Made by a program: the position numbers and the translations under genes. A model generated the notes under the pieces. The model did no database searches. It was not told the origin of the DNA and was given only the letters and a program-made list of their open reading frames with translations. Shown here one piece after another: positions 8,181 through 15,374 of a DNA stretch of 64,000 nucleotides. Source of the stretch: Zhengella mangrovi (GTDB lineage: Bacteria > Pseudomonadota > Alphaproteobacteria > Rhizobiales > Rhizobiaceae); NCBI RefSeq assembly GCF_002727065.1, contig NZ_PDVP01000011.1:84703-148702 (forward strand), read 5' to 3'. The number at the start of each line of letters is the position of its first letter. Within the stretch, counting starts at the first letter, position 1.

Positions 8181-8774
8181 TCAGGCGACCAGGCGCGCTG
8201 CGGCGTTGCGGGCGTGATCTGCGACACCGGGGTCGCGGGTGATCAGGGCCGCGACGATGGCGCCGTCGATCAGGAGCGCCAGTTCATGGGTCAAGCCGTC
8301 GGGATCATCCGGGCGGACGTCGGCAGCGAGGTTGGAAATCTTGTCGAGCACGATCTTCTTGTGCTTCATCGTGATGAGCCGGATCTTGTCGTCTTCCTTG
8401 TCATGTTCGCCGACCGCGTTGATGAAGGGGCAGCCGTAGAAGTTCTCCTCGGCAAACCATTTCTTCAGCACATCGAAGACATGCACCAGCTTTTCGCCGG
8501 GTGAGCCCTCGAAACGGTCGATCTCGGCGGAGAACCAGTCGCGCCAGGACTGGCCCTCGTGTTCGAGGACGGCCTCGATCAAACCCTCCTTGGAGCCGAA
8601 GACCTTGTAGAGCGTCGTCTTTGCCGTGCCGGCGGCAGCGACGATGCTGTCCACGCCGGTAGCGTTGATCCCGTAGCGGCAGAACAGGTCGCAGGCCGCC
8701 AGCAGGAGCCTTTCCCTTGCCGCACCCGGATGGTGGGGCATGCCGCCAGCCGGCGTCTCCATGACAGATGTCAT
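8181..8774 (-). CDS. TetR family regulator, probable regulator of the cyanase operon
   Basis: A 197-residue TetR protein. The DNA-binding domain reads RERLLLAACDLFCRYGINATGVDSIVAAAGTAKTTLYKVFGSKEGLI, of the YcdC/AcrR-like class common in rhizobia. The C-terminal domain contains FYGCPFINAVGEHDKEDD, a Cys-containing segment seen in many uncharacterised homologues. ATG 8774 has CTGGAGG upstream. The gene is divergent from the ABC-cyanase operon. An 18-bp near-perfect dyad lies just upstream of its own start and a related copy lies at the start point of the divergent sigma-54 promoter, so it probably controls both. Confidence 0.9.
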   Translation of the reverse strand: MTSVMETPAGGMPHHPGAARERLLLAACDLFCRYGINATGVDSIVAAAGTAKTTLYKVFGSKEGLIEAVLEHEGQSWRDWFSAEIDRFEGSPGEKLVHVFDVLKKWFAEENFYGCPFINAVGEHDKEDDKIRLITMKHKKIVLDKISNLAADVRPDDPDGLTHELALLIDGAIVAALITRDPGVADHARNAAARLVA

Positions 8775-8788
8775 CCGGTGCCTCCAGA

Positions 8789-8806
8789 ATACAGAACGTT
8801 CCGTAT
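8789..8806. promoter_or_regulatory. TetR-type operator, site 1
   Basis: ATACAGAACGTTCCGTAT is a palindrome with a single mismatched pair. It lies 15 bp upstream of the TetR start codon and overlaps its leader. It shares TACAGAACG with the site at 9035-9049. Confidence 0.65.
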
Positions 8807-8918
8807 CCGAATTTGTAGCGCGGCAGCGACCTTGCAGCAAGCGTGCGGGATACGGGGTGTACCCGGCGTACACATGCGGCTTTTTTAAGCGATGCCAGCG
8901 TCTATCTGGACTCCGATT

Positions 8919-8929
8919 GTGCAGTGCAC
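8919..8929. promoter_or_regulatory. Dyad upstream of the sigma-54 promoter (possible enhancer site)
   Basis: GTGCA-G-TGCAC is a perfect dyad with TGCACC at its right edge, centred about 88 bp upstream of the -24 element. The distance suits a bacterial enhancer-binding protein. The half-site resembles the NtrC half-site TGCACC, but the two halves face the wrong way and are too close for a standard NtrC operator, so the identity is open. Confidence 0.3.
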
Positions 8930-8989
8930 CCTGGCGCGCTTTTTGGGCAGATGCCTCCGTCGCCGGAAATCATCCTTTGAAAACAAATG

Positions 8990-9003
8990 CCCGCGATCGC
9001 GGG
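8990..9003. promoter_or_regulatory. Perfect 14-bp palindrome next to the -24 element
   Basis: CCCGCGATCGCGGG is a perfect palindrome 9 bp upstream of the -24 GG. It may be a protein-binding site or simply a CG-rich dyad. Confidence 0.3.
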
Positions 9004-9009
9004 GACGGT

Positions 9010-9027
9010 TTGGCACAGGCCTTGCTT
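9010..9027 (+). promoter_or_regulatory. Sigma-54 (RpoN) promoter of the ABC-cyanase operon
   Basis: TTGGCACAGGCCTTGCTT matches the TTGGCACRNNNNTTGCW consensus. GG at 9012-9013 and GC at 9024-9025 are separated by the required 10 bp. The predicted start point, near 9037, falls inside the second TetR-type operator and 31 bp before the ATPase start codon. Confidence 0.75.
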
Positions 9028-9034
9028 GGTGGTG

Positions 9035-9049
9035 TACAGAACGGTTTGT
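9035..9049. promoter_or_regulatory. TetR-type operator, site 2
   Basis: TACAGAACGGTTTGT agrees with site 1 in 11 of 14 positions aligned over ACAGAACG..., including all of TACAGAACG. It covers the predicted transcription start of the sigma-54 promoter and lies just before the AGGAG of the first gene, a natural repression position. Confidence 0.55.
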
Positions 9050-9067
9050 TTTCATCAGGAGCCCCCG

Positions 9068-9907
9068 ATGTCCGGCGCCCACCTTGCAGTCGAAAACGTC
9101 TCGCACACCTACCGGCGCGGTCAGCAGAAGGCCCTGGCGAACATCAACCTCGAAGTCCGTCCGGAGGAGGCGCTGGCCCTCGTGGGACGGTCGGGCTGTG
9201 GCAAGTCGACCCTGCTGCACATCATGTCCGGTCTTCTGCGCCCGACGGAAGGTAGGATCTACATCGACGGTCTCAAGGTGACCGACCCGTCGCCGAACTG
9301 GGTGGTGATGTTCCAGAAGCCCTCGCTCTACCCGTGGATGACGGTGGCCCAGAACGTGGCGCTCGGTCTCAAGTTCTCCCGGCGTTCGGGCGAGATCGCG
9401 ACACGGGTTCCGGACCTGCTGTCGCTGGTCGAGCTCTCGGACTACGCCGACCGCAACGTGCAGGACCTGTCCGGCGGCCAGCAGCAGCGGGTCGCGCTCG
9501 CCCGTTCGCTGGCACCGCGGCCTGAGATCCTTTTCCTGGACGAGCCGTTCTCGGCGCTTGACGCCTTCACCCGCTCCAGCCTGCAGCGCGATGTCCGCCG
9601 CATCGCCAAGGAACTGGGCATCACGCTCGTCCTCGTGACGCACGACCTGCCGGAAGCCGTGATCATGGCCGAACGCGCGGTGGTGTTGAGCGCCAACCCC
9701 GGCGAGGTGAGCGAGATCGTCGAGATCGACCTTGCCAACCGCGACGACCTGCGCACGCCCGAATATGCCGCGGCCCGCGCCCGCCTGACCCGCGCCTACG
9801 AGCGCGCCGCGGGCATTCACCTCACCGAAGAGGCCGCGCCCGCGGCCGCCGCGGGCGCACGGGCCGCGGAACCGGTGGAACGCGCCGGCCGTGCTGCCGC
9901 CAAGTAA
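9068..9907 (+). CDS. NitT/TauT-family ABC transporter ATP-binding protein
   Basis: A 279-residue ABC ATPase. Walker A is GRSGCGKST, the Q-loop is VVMFQKPSLYPWMTV, the signature is LSGGQQQRVALARSL, Walker B is ILFLDEPFSALD and the H-loop is LVLVTHDLPEAV. The family is that of SsuB, TauB, NrtD and CmpD. The Ala-rich C-terminal tail (EEAAPAAAAGARAAEPVE) is an addition with no clear role. ATG 9068 follows CAGGAGCC. First gene of a transporter operon (ATPase, binding protein, permease) that runs into the OsmC-to-ferredoxin genes. Confidence 0.93.
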   Translation: MSGAHLAVENVSHTYRRGQQKALANINLEVRPEEALALVGRSGCGKSTLLHIMSGLLRPTEGRIYIDGLKVTDPSPNWVVMFQKPSLYPWMTVAQNVALGLKFSRRSGEIATRVPDLLSLVELSDYADRNVQDLSGGQQQRVALARSLAPRPEILFLDEPFSALDAFTRSSLQRDVRRIAKELGITLVLVTHDLPEAVIMAERAVVLSANPGEVSEIVEIDLANRDDLRTPEYAAARARLTRAYERAAGIHLTEEAAPAAAAGARAAEPVERAGRAAAK

Positions 9908-9937
9908 TCCTCCCCAAGCCCCCGAAAGGAATGCGCC

Positions 9938-11200
9938 ATGACCGACAAGAAAACCCGCAGACCGAACAGCCCGCATTGGGATGACGACTATTTCCCGGCC
10001 GATTTCACGCGCCGGCAGACGCTGGACATGTTCGCTGCCGGCGGTCTGATGGCGGCGCTCGGACCGCTCATCGGCGCGATGAGCTCGCCCTCGTTCGCGG
10101 CCGCGGCCGACGAGGTGGTGCGGATCGGATACCTGCCGATCACCGATGCCACGGCGCTGCTGGTGGCGCACGGCATGGGCTATTTCGAGGAAGAGGGCCT
10201 GAAGGCGGAACGCCCGACGCTGATCCGCGGCTGGTCGCCGCTGGTGGAAGGCTTCGTCGCCGGCAAGTTCAACCTCGTCCATTTCCTCAAGCCGATCCCG
10301 GTTTGGATGCGCTACAACAACAAGATCCCGGTCAAGCTGATGGCCTGGGCGCATACCAACGGGTCCGGCCTCGTGGTCGGCGGCCATACCGACATCACCG
10401 ATTTCAGCCAGCTCGGCGGCAAGCAGGTGGCGGTGCCGTTCTGGTATTCCATGCACAACATCGTGCTGCAGTATGCCCTGCGCAAGTCGGGCGTCACGCC
10501 GGTGATCAAGGGCGAGGGCGAGCCGCTGGCCGCCAATGAATGCAACCTGCAGATCCTGCCGCCGCCGGAAATGCCGGCCGCGCTCGCGTCGCGGAAGATC
10601 GACGCCTACATCGTCGCCGAACCGTTCAACGCGCTTGGCGAGATCAAGGCCGGCGCGCGGATGCTGCGCTTTACCGGCGACATCTGGAAGAACCATCCCT
10701 GCTGCGTGATCTGCATGCACGAACAGGCCACGACCGAGAAGAAGGAGTGGACGCAGAAGGTCATGAACGCCGTCGTCAGGGCGCAGGTCTATGCCTCGCA
10801 GAACAAGGCCGAGGTGGCGCGCCTGATGTCGAAGGACGGCGAGGGCTACCTGCCGATGCCCGCGGCCGTGGTGGAGCGGGCGATGACGCTCTACACCGAG
10901 GAACCTTCCTACGAGAAGAGCGGCGCCATCAAGCACGCCGAAGCCTGGGGCAACGGGCGTATCGACTTCCAGCCCTGGCCATATCCCTCGGCCACCAGGC
11001 TGATCGTGGAAGAGATGAACCGGACGGTGGTCGGCGGCGACACGACCTTCCTCGACGGGCTCGACCCGGACCACGTCGCCAACGACCTCGTCGACTACGA
11101 GTTCGTGAAGAACGCGCTCGACAAGTACCCGGACTGGAAGAAGGACCCGAGCGTCAATCCGGAGGATCCGTTCAACCGCACCGAGATCCTGGAGCTATGA
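9938..11200 (+). CDS. NitT/TauT-type ABC substrate-binding protein, Tat-exported
   Basis: A 420-residue periplasmic binding protein of the NrtA/CmpA/SsuA class. A twin-Arg signal (DFTRRQTLDMFAAGG) and a hydrophobic stretch end at SFAAAADEV. The mature part begins VRIGYLPITDATALLVAHGMGYFEEEGL, which is typical of nitrate/bicarbonate/sulfonate binders. It continues with FVAGKFNLVHFLKPIPVWMRYNN and the late segment AEPFNALGEI. NPCC (HPCCVICMHEQ) contains two adjacent Cys. The ligand cannot be read from sequence. The neighbouring cyanase points to cyanate or a precursor (thiocyanate-, nitrile- or urea-derived). Its stop overlaps the permease start. Confidence 0.88.
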   Translation: MTDKKTRRPNSPHWDDDYFPADFTRRQTLDMFAAGGLMAALGPLIGAMSSPSFAAAADEVVRIGYLPITDATALLVAHGMGYFEEEGLKAERPTLIRGWSPLVEGFVAGKFNLVHFLKPIPVWMRYNNKIPVKLMAWAHTNGSGLVVGGHTDITDFSQLGGKQVAVPFWYSMHNIVLQYALRKSGVTPVIKGEGEPLAANECNLQILPPPEMPAALASRKIDAYIVAEPFNALGEIKAGARMLRFTGDIWKNHPCCVICMHEQATTEKKEWTQKVMNAVVRAQVYASQNKAEVARLMSKDGEGYLPMPAAVVERAMTLYTEEPSYEKSGAIKHAEAWGNGRIDFQPWPYPSATRLIVEEMNRTVVGGDTTFLDGLDPDHVANDLVDYEFVKNALDKYPDWKKDPSVNPEDPFNRTEILEL

Positions 11201-12033
11201 GCGCGGAGATCGCCCTCGACCCGGCCGCCATGGCGGCCGGGACCGGCACCGGGCCGATGCGCGGGATCAAGGCCCTGCGCAGCATCGGCTACGCCGGTCT
11301 CGGCATGGTTCTGCTCTACGGGCTGTGGTGGCTCGGCGGTTTCGTGATCCGCAGCAACCCGTCGATGGCTGCCTTCGCGGATTTCGCGCCGGGGCCGGCG
11401 CTCGACCGGCTGGGCCAGATGGTGGCGAGCGGCGAAGCGCTGGCCATGACCCTTCCGAGCCTTGAACGCGTGCTGCAGGGCATGGCAATCGCCATCCTGC
11501 TCGGCGTGCCGACGGGCATCCTGATCGGGCGGGTCCCGGTGCTGCGGGAGATCACCAACATCCCGTTCCAGTTCCTGCGCATGATCTCGCCGCTGTCCTG
11601 GATGCCGGTCGCCGTGATGGCCTACTCGACCTGGGATGGCGCGATCATCTTCCTGATCGCCATCGCCGCCATCTGGCCGATCCTGTTTTCGACCGCGGCC
11701 GGGCTGCGGCGGGTCGATCCGGACTGGTTCAAGGTGGCGCGCAACCTCGGCGCCCGGCCGTGGCACATGCTGTTCACCATCATCCTGCCGGCGATCAGCC
11801 AGGACATCCTGACCGGGGTGAGGCTGGCGCTCGGCGTGGCCTGGATCGTGCTGGTGCCGGCGGAATATCTCGGTGTCACTTCCGGCCTCGGCTACTCGAT
11901 CAACGATGCCCGCGACACGCTGGAATACGACCGGCTGGCGGCCACCGTCATCATCATCGGCATCATCGGTTTCACCCTCGATTTCGCCTGCCAGCAGGCC
12001 ATCGCCCGGCTGAGCTGGCACCGGGAAGACTGA
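11197..12033 (+). CDS. NitT/TauT-type ABC transporter permease
   Basis: A 278-residue inner-membrane permease with about six hydrophobic helices. The BPD_transp_1 signature is present: FKVARNLGARPWHMLFTIILPAISQDILTGVRLALGVAWIVLVPAEYLG. The N-terminal helix ALRSIGYAGLGMVLLYGLWWLGG precedes a periplasmic stretch. ATG 11197 overlaps the stop of the binding protein gene as ATGA. It pairs with the ATPase at 9068. Confidence 0.92.
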   Translation: MSAEIALDPAAMAAGTGTGPMRGIKALRSIGYAGLGMVLLYGLWWLGGFVIRSNPSMAAFADFAPGPALDRLGQMVASGEALAMTLPSLERVLQGMAIAILLGVPTGILIGRVPVLREITNIPFQFLRMISPLSWMPVAVMAYSTWDGAIIFLIAIAAIWPILFSTAAGLRRVDPDWFKVARNLGARPWHMLFTIILPAISQDILTGVRLALGVAWIVLVPAEYLGVTSGLGYSINDARDTLEYDRLAATVIIIGIIGFTLDFACQQAIARLSWHRED

Positions 12034-12076
12034 CATGCACCCAACCCATGACATGCAAACCGAAAGGAGACCCCCC

Positions 12077-12637
12077 ATGTCCCAACCCGCTACCGTGCTG
12101 ACGGGCTGCCTCGCCCCGGATCCCGAGACCGGCCTCGCGCCGATATCCAAGGAAGGTCTCGAAGACCTGATCGCCAAGGGCAAGGCCAATCCGCAGGCCG
12201 TCAAGACGCTCAAGTGCAAGACGGTTGCCGAGGGCCGGTTCCGCCATGCCAACTACATCCGCGACCTCGATCCCTACATCGTCGACGAGCCGCCGGGCCT
12301 GCTGGGCGACGACACCGCGCCGAACCCGTCGGAGGCGTCGCTGGCGGCGCTCGGCTCCTGCGTGGCCGTCGGGCTCCATGCCAATGCGGTCGCCCGCGGC
12401 ATCAAGGTGAAGAAGCTGGAACTGGCGCTGGAAGGCGATCTCAACATCACCGCCGTCTGGGGCACGGGCGATACGTCGGAAAAGCCGGTCGGGTTCACCG
12501 ACGTTCGCATCAAGGTCGACATGGAAGCCGATTGCCCAAAGGAGGAAATCGAGGCCCTGGTGGCGCATGTCGTCCAGTGGTCGCCGGTGTTCAACACCTT
12601 CTCCCGGCCCGTGAACATGGTCGCCGAGACCGTCTGA
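12077..12637 (+). CDS. OsmC family protein
   Basis: A 186-residue OsmC/Ohr-fold protein. The two redox cysteines are kept: Cys95 in SLAALGSCVAVGLHANAVARG and Cys153 in MEADCPKEEIEALV. Members reduce hydroperoxides, and some may act on persulfides. ATG 12077 follows AAAGGAGA. It lies between the transporter and the flavoprotein of the cyanase operon, where a thiol or persulfide chemistry would fit the downstream rhodanese. That role is inferred from position only. Confidence 0.85.
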   Translation: MSQPATVLTGCLAPDPETGLAPISKEGLEDLIAKGKANPQAVKTLKCKTVAEGRFRHANYIRDLDPYIVDEPPGLLGDDTAPNPSEASLAALGSCVAVGLHANAVARGIKVKKLELALEGDLNITAVWGTGDTSEKPVGFTDVRIKVDMEADCPKEEIEALVAHVVQWSPVFNTFSRPVNMVAETV

Positions 12638-12644
12638 CCCGCGA

Positions 12645-12672
12645 GCCGCGCCTTTCTTCGGGCGGGCGCGGC
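12645..12672 (+). other. Intercistronic GC-rich hairpin 1
   Basis: GCCGCGCC (12645-12652) pairs with GGCGCGGC (12665-12672) around a 12-base loop. No U-run follows, so it is more likely an mRNA processing or stability element than a full terminator. Confidence 0.55.
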
Positions 12673-12704
12673 TTCCCCATCCAGAACAGGCAAGGAGACC
12701 CGAA

Positions 12705-13814
12705 ATGAACGTGGCAGCCCCTCTCAACGCCGCCGACTTCGGCAAGATCGAAGAGATTTCCGCCAACCGGCTTGCGGTCCTGGCGCGCAAGATCGATGAC
12801 GAACGAACCTATCCCGAGGACATCGTGCGGGCCTATGGCGCGGCAGGCGCCTATGCGACGCACCTGGGCGGCCCGAACGGCAAGGTCGACCTTGGCGATG
12901 CGATCCTGGCGATGGCGCGGGCAGCGGAGGAATGCCTGTCCACCGGCTTCTGCGTCTGGTGCCAGGATACGCTGGGCTGGTACATCGCCTCGTCGGACAA
13001 CGATTTCCTGAAGGCGACCGTGCTGCCGAAGGTTGCCAGGGGCGAGGCACTTGGCGGCACCGGCATGTCCAACCCGATGAAGGCGATGGGCGAGATCGAA
13101 CCCATGCGCCTGAAGGGCGAGCGGGTGGAGGGCGGCTACCGGGTGCGCGGCATGCTGCCCTGGGTTTCGAACCTCGTCGACGACGGCTATTTCGGCACGA
13201 TGTTCCACGTCGACGTTCCAGGCGAGGACAGCCCGAAGCGCGTGATGGCGATCATCCATGCCGCCTGGGACGGGATCAGGCTGCGCCTCGACCACGATTT
13301 CGTGGCCATGGGCGGCACGGCGACGTGCAACGTCCAGTTCCGTGACGTCTTCGTGCCCGACGACCACGTGCTCGCCGACCCGGCGGAGCCCTTCGTCAAG
13401 CGCATGCGCGCCGGCTTCACGCTGCTGCAATGCGGAATGGCCGCCGGCATCATCAAGAACTGCATCGAGCTGATGACCCAGGTCGCCGGGCCGCTCGGCC
13501 ACGTCAACCGCTTCCTTGAGAAGCAGCCGGAAGACATCCAGGCGGACTACGACGCCCTGGTCGCCGATGTGCTGGCGCTGGCGAAAACGCCCTATGACGA
13601 CAGCATTTCGTTTTACAGGCGGGTGCTGGAAGCGCGCCTCAAGGGCGGCGAGCTTGCCGTCGAAGCGGCTCACTGGGCGCAACTGCATTGCGGCGCGCGC
13701 GGCTATGTCACCAATGGCGCGGCACAACGGCGCCTGCGCGAGGCCTATTTCATCGCCATCGTGACGCCGGCGACGAAGCACCTGCGCAAGCTGATCGCCG
13801 AACTGTCCGCCTGA
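12705..13814 (+). CDS. Acyl-CoA dehydrogenase-fold flavoprotein, divergent
   Basis: A 369-residue protein of the acyl-CoA dehydrogenase superfamily. The mid-domain with the FAD-contacting segment is GEALGGTGMSNPMKAMG, then VRGMLPWVSNLVDDGYFGTMF. The linker DHDFVAMGGTATCNVQFRDVFVPDDHVLA is also typical. The C-terminal helical domain ends HCGARGYVTNGAAQRRLREAYFIAIVTPATKHLRKLI. The usual catalytic Glu in the ..I.EGT.. position is absent (AIVTPAT instead), so a normal alpha,beta-desaturation of an acyl-CoA is doubtful. A flavin-dependent monooxygenase role, as in the DszC/SfnC/HsaA branches, is possible. It is flanked by OsmC and rhodanese genes. Confidence 0.8.
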   Translation: MNVAAPLNAADFGKIEEISANRLAVLARKIDDERTYPEDIVRAYGAAGAYATHLGGPNGKVDLGDAILAMARAAEECLSTGFCVWCQDTLGWYIASSDNDFLKATVLPKVARGEALGGTGMSNPMKAMGEIEPMRLKGERVEGGYRVRGMLPWVSNLVDDGYFGTMFHVDVPGEDSPKRVMAIIHAAWDGIRLRLDHDFVAMGGTATCNVQFRDVFVPDDHVLADPAEPFVKRMRAGFTLLQCGMAAGIIKNCIELMTQVAGPLGHVNRFLEKQPEDIQADYDALVADVLALAKTPYDDSISFYRRVLEARLKGGELAVEAAHWAQLHCGARGYVTNGAAQRRLREAYFIAIVTPATKHLRKLIAELSA

Positions 13815-13820
13815 TCCCCC

Positions 13821-13854
13821 GGATGGTCCGGCCCCCCCCCGGGCCATCCTTTTC
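13821..13854 (+). terminator. Intercistronic hairpin 2 with T-rich tail
   Basis: GGATGG (13821-13826) pairs with CCATCC (13844-13849), extended inwards by CC/GG. The loop holds a C9 tract, and TCCTTTTCCC follows. It may cause partial termination between the flavoprotein and rhodanese genes. Confidence 0.5.
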
Positions 13855-13895
13855 CCGCGTGCCGAAACCCCAAGCCAGTCACAGGAGAACGACAG

Positions 13896-14747
13896 ATGGA
13901 ATCCGCCCTGCTTACGCCTGCCGACCTGAAGACCCTCCACGATGCGGACCTTGCCGTCATCATCGACACCCGCGACCCCGAGAGCTTCGCCGCCGGCCAT
14001 ATTCCCGGCGCGGTCAACATGCATGACATCTTCACCTTCCTGGCGACGTCCGATTCCGCCGGCATGGCTGAACTGAAGGACAAGTTCGCCGACGAGTTCG
14101 CCGCCGCCGGCCTGGACGGCGAGAAAATCGCCGTCATCTACGAAGCCTCGATGAACACCGGCTTCGGCCAGTCGTGCCGCGGTTTCTACCTGCTTTCGTT
14201 CCTCGGCTATCCCAGGGTGAAGGTGCTGCACGGCGGCTATGCCGCCTGGCTGGCGGAAGGCCTGCCGGTTTCCACCGACACGGTTGCCCCGGCGCCGGGC
14301 AGCTTCACCGTCGATCCGGCAGCCGCATCGATCATGATGGATGTCGCCGACATGAAGGCGGCCATCGGCGACGACGGCGTCGTCATTCTCGACGTGCGCG
14401 ACATCGACGAATGGATCGCCGATTCCTCGTCGCCCTACGGCAAGGATTTCTGCCCGCGCAAGGGACGCATCCCGGGCGCCAAATGGATCGAGTGGTACCG
14501 GATGATGAAGCCGACGCCGCATGGACCCGTCTTCAAGTCGAAGGCGGAAGTGCTGGCCGAATGCGCGACGGTCGGCATCACGCCGGACACGCCGGTCAAG
14601 CTTTACTGCTTCAAGGGCGCGCGCGCCTCCAACACCTTCCTGGCGCTGAAGGAGGCCGGCATCAGGGATGTCGCGATCTATTTCGGATCCTGGAACGAGT
14701 GGTCCCGCGACCCGTCCCTGCCGATCGAGGAAGGTCTTCCCTTCTGA
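13896..14747 (+). CDS. Tandem-rhodanese sulfurtransferase
   Basis: A 283-residue protein with two rhodanese modules. The N-terminal one (about 5-125) has IIDTRDPESFAAGHIPGAVNM and lacks an active-site Cys (VIYEASMNTGF). The C-terminal one (about 148-280) has ILDVRDIDEWIA, GRIPGAKWIEW and the active loop YCFKGARAS with Cys238. This is the standard layout of thiosulfate/3-mercaptopyruvate sulfurtransferases, but the loop CFKGARAS is not the CRKGVT of TST or the CGSGVT of MST. It would move sulfane sulfur to cyanide or a thiol. Lying directly before cyanase, it suggests that the substrate of the operon carries both S and a C-N unit. Confidence 0.9.
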   Translation: MESALLTPADLKTLHDADLAVIIDTRDPESFAAGHIPGAVNMHDIFTFLATSDSAGMAELKDKFADEFAAAGLDGEKIAVIYEASMNTGFGQSCRGFYLLSFLGYPRVKVLHGGYAAWLAEGLPVSTDTVAPAPGSFTVDPAAASIMMDVADMKAAIGDDGVVILDVRDIDEWIADSSSPYGKDFCPRKGRIPGAKWIEWYRMMKPTPHGPVFKSKAEVLAECATVGITPDTPVKLYCFKGARASNTFLALKEAGIRDVAIYFGSWNEWSRDPSLPIEEGLPF

Positions 14748-14755
14748 CGGACTCC

Positions 14756-14781
14756 GGCCGGCGCCGATCCTGCCGCCGGCC
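14756..14781 (+). other. Intercistronic GC-rich hairpin 3
   Basis: GGCCGGCG (14756-14763) pairs perfectly with CGCCGGCC (14774-14781) around a 10-base loop. No T-run follows. Confidence 0.55.
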
Positions 14782-14822
14782 ACCCCCCAAGCCAGAATGC
14801 AAACCGGAAAAGGAGAACGATC

Positions 14823-15302
14823 ATGGGTGAGAGCGCGGTGGCCAGCCTGATGTCGAAGGTCGAGATGACCGAACTGATCATGGCGGCCAAGTTCATGCAG
14901 GGAAAGACCTGGAAGGAGATCGCGGCCGCCGCCGGCATGTCGGAGGTCTTCGTGGTCTCGGCCTGTCTCGGCCAGAACTCGCTACCGGCCGATGCCGCGG
15001 CCAAGGTCGCGGGTTTCCTGGATCTCGGCAACCGGGCAAAGGACGTGGAAATCGCCCTGCAGCGCCCGCCGAAGAAGGGACAGGACGCCGAGACCGTGTC
15101 GAAGGACCCGCTGATCTACCGCTTCTTCGAGATCATCTATGTCTATGGCGACACGATCAAGGAACTCATCCACGAGGAATTCGGCGACGGCATCATGAGC
15201 GCCATCGACTTCGACCTGAAGGTGGACCGCATCGCGAACCCTAAGGGCGACCGGGTCAAGGTTTCGATGACCGGCAAGTTCCTCTCCTACAACCAGTGGT
15301 GA
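14823..15302 (+). CDS. cynS: Cyanase (cyanate hydratase)
   Basis: A 159-residue enzyme, the usual cyanase length. The N-terminal helical DNA-binding-like domain (FMQGKTWKEIAAAAGMSEVFVVSACLGQNSL) precedes the catalytic domain. The three catalytic residues are kept: Arg100 and Glu103 in DPLIYRFFEII and Ser126 in GDGIMSAIDF. The protein ends GKFLSYNQW in place of the GKYLPTKPF of E. coli. It converts cyanate and bicarbonate to carbamate and CO2, giving ammonia, as a decamer in the cytoplasm. ATG 14823 follows AAAGGAGAACGATC. Its setting is unusual, since it sits inside a sulfur-flavored operon and not in a cynTSX or cynABD cluster. Confidence 0.93.
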   Translation: MGESAVASLMSKVEMTELIMAAKFMQGKTWKEIAAAAGMSEVFVVSACLGQNSLPADAAAKVAGFLDLGNRAKDVEIALQRPPKKGQDAETVSKDPLIYRFFEIIYVYGDTIKELIHEEFGDGIMSAIDFDLKVDRIANPKGDRVKVSMTGKFLSYNQW

Positions 15303-15308
15303 CGCCGA

Positions 15309-15339
15309 CCGGGCGCCGTGCCTGATCCCGGGCGCCCGG
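15309..15339 (+). other. Intercistronic GC-rich hairpin 4
   Basis: CCGGGCGCC (15309-15317) pairs with GGCGCCCGG (15331-15339) around a 13-base loop between cyanase and ferredoxin genes. No U-run follows. Confidence 0.55.
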
Positions 15340-15374
15340 CCATTCCTCCCCGTGCGAAACGAAAGCAGCCCTTC

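Noticed and set aside
8919..8929. Standard NtrC operator
   Set aside because: The half-sites GTGCA/TGCAC are separated by one base and face the opposite way from TGCACC-N5-GGTGCA, so I list it only as a dyad of unknown binding protein.
8885..11074. A 729-codon minus-strand frame over the ABC transporter genes
   Set aside because: Antisense shadow of an ATPase and a binding protein with clear motifs; it also covers the sigma-54 promoter.
13831..13840. C9 tract as a phase-variable site
   Set aside because: It is in the loop of an intercistronic hairpin, not in a coding or promoter position, so slippage would have little effect.
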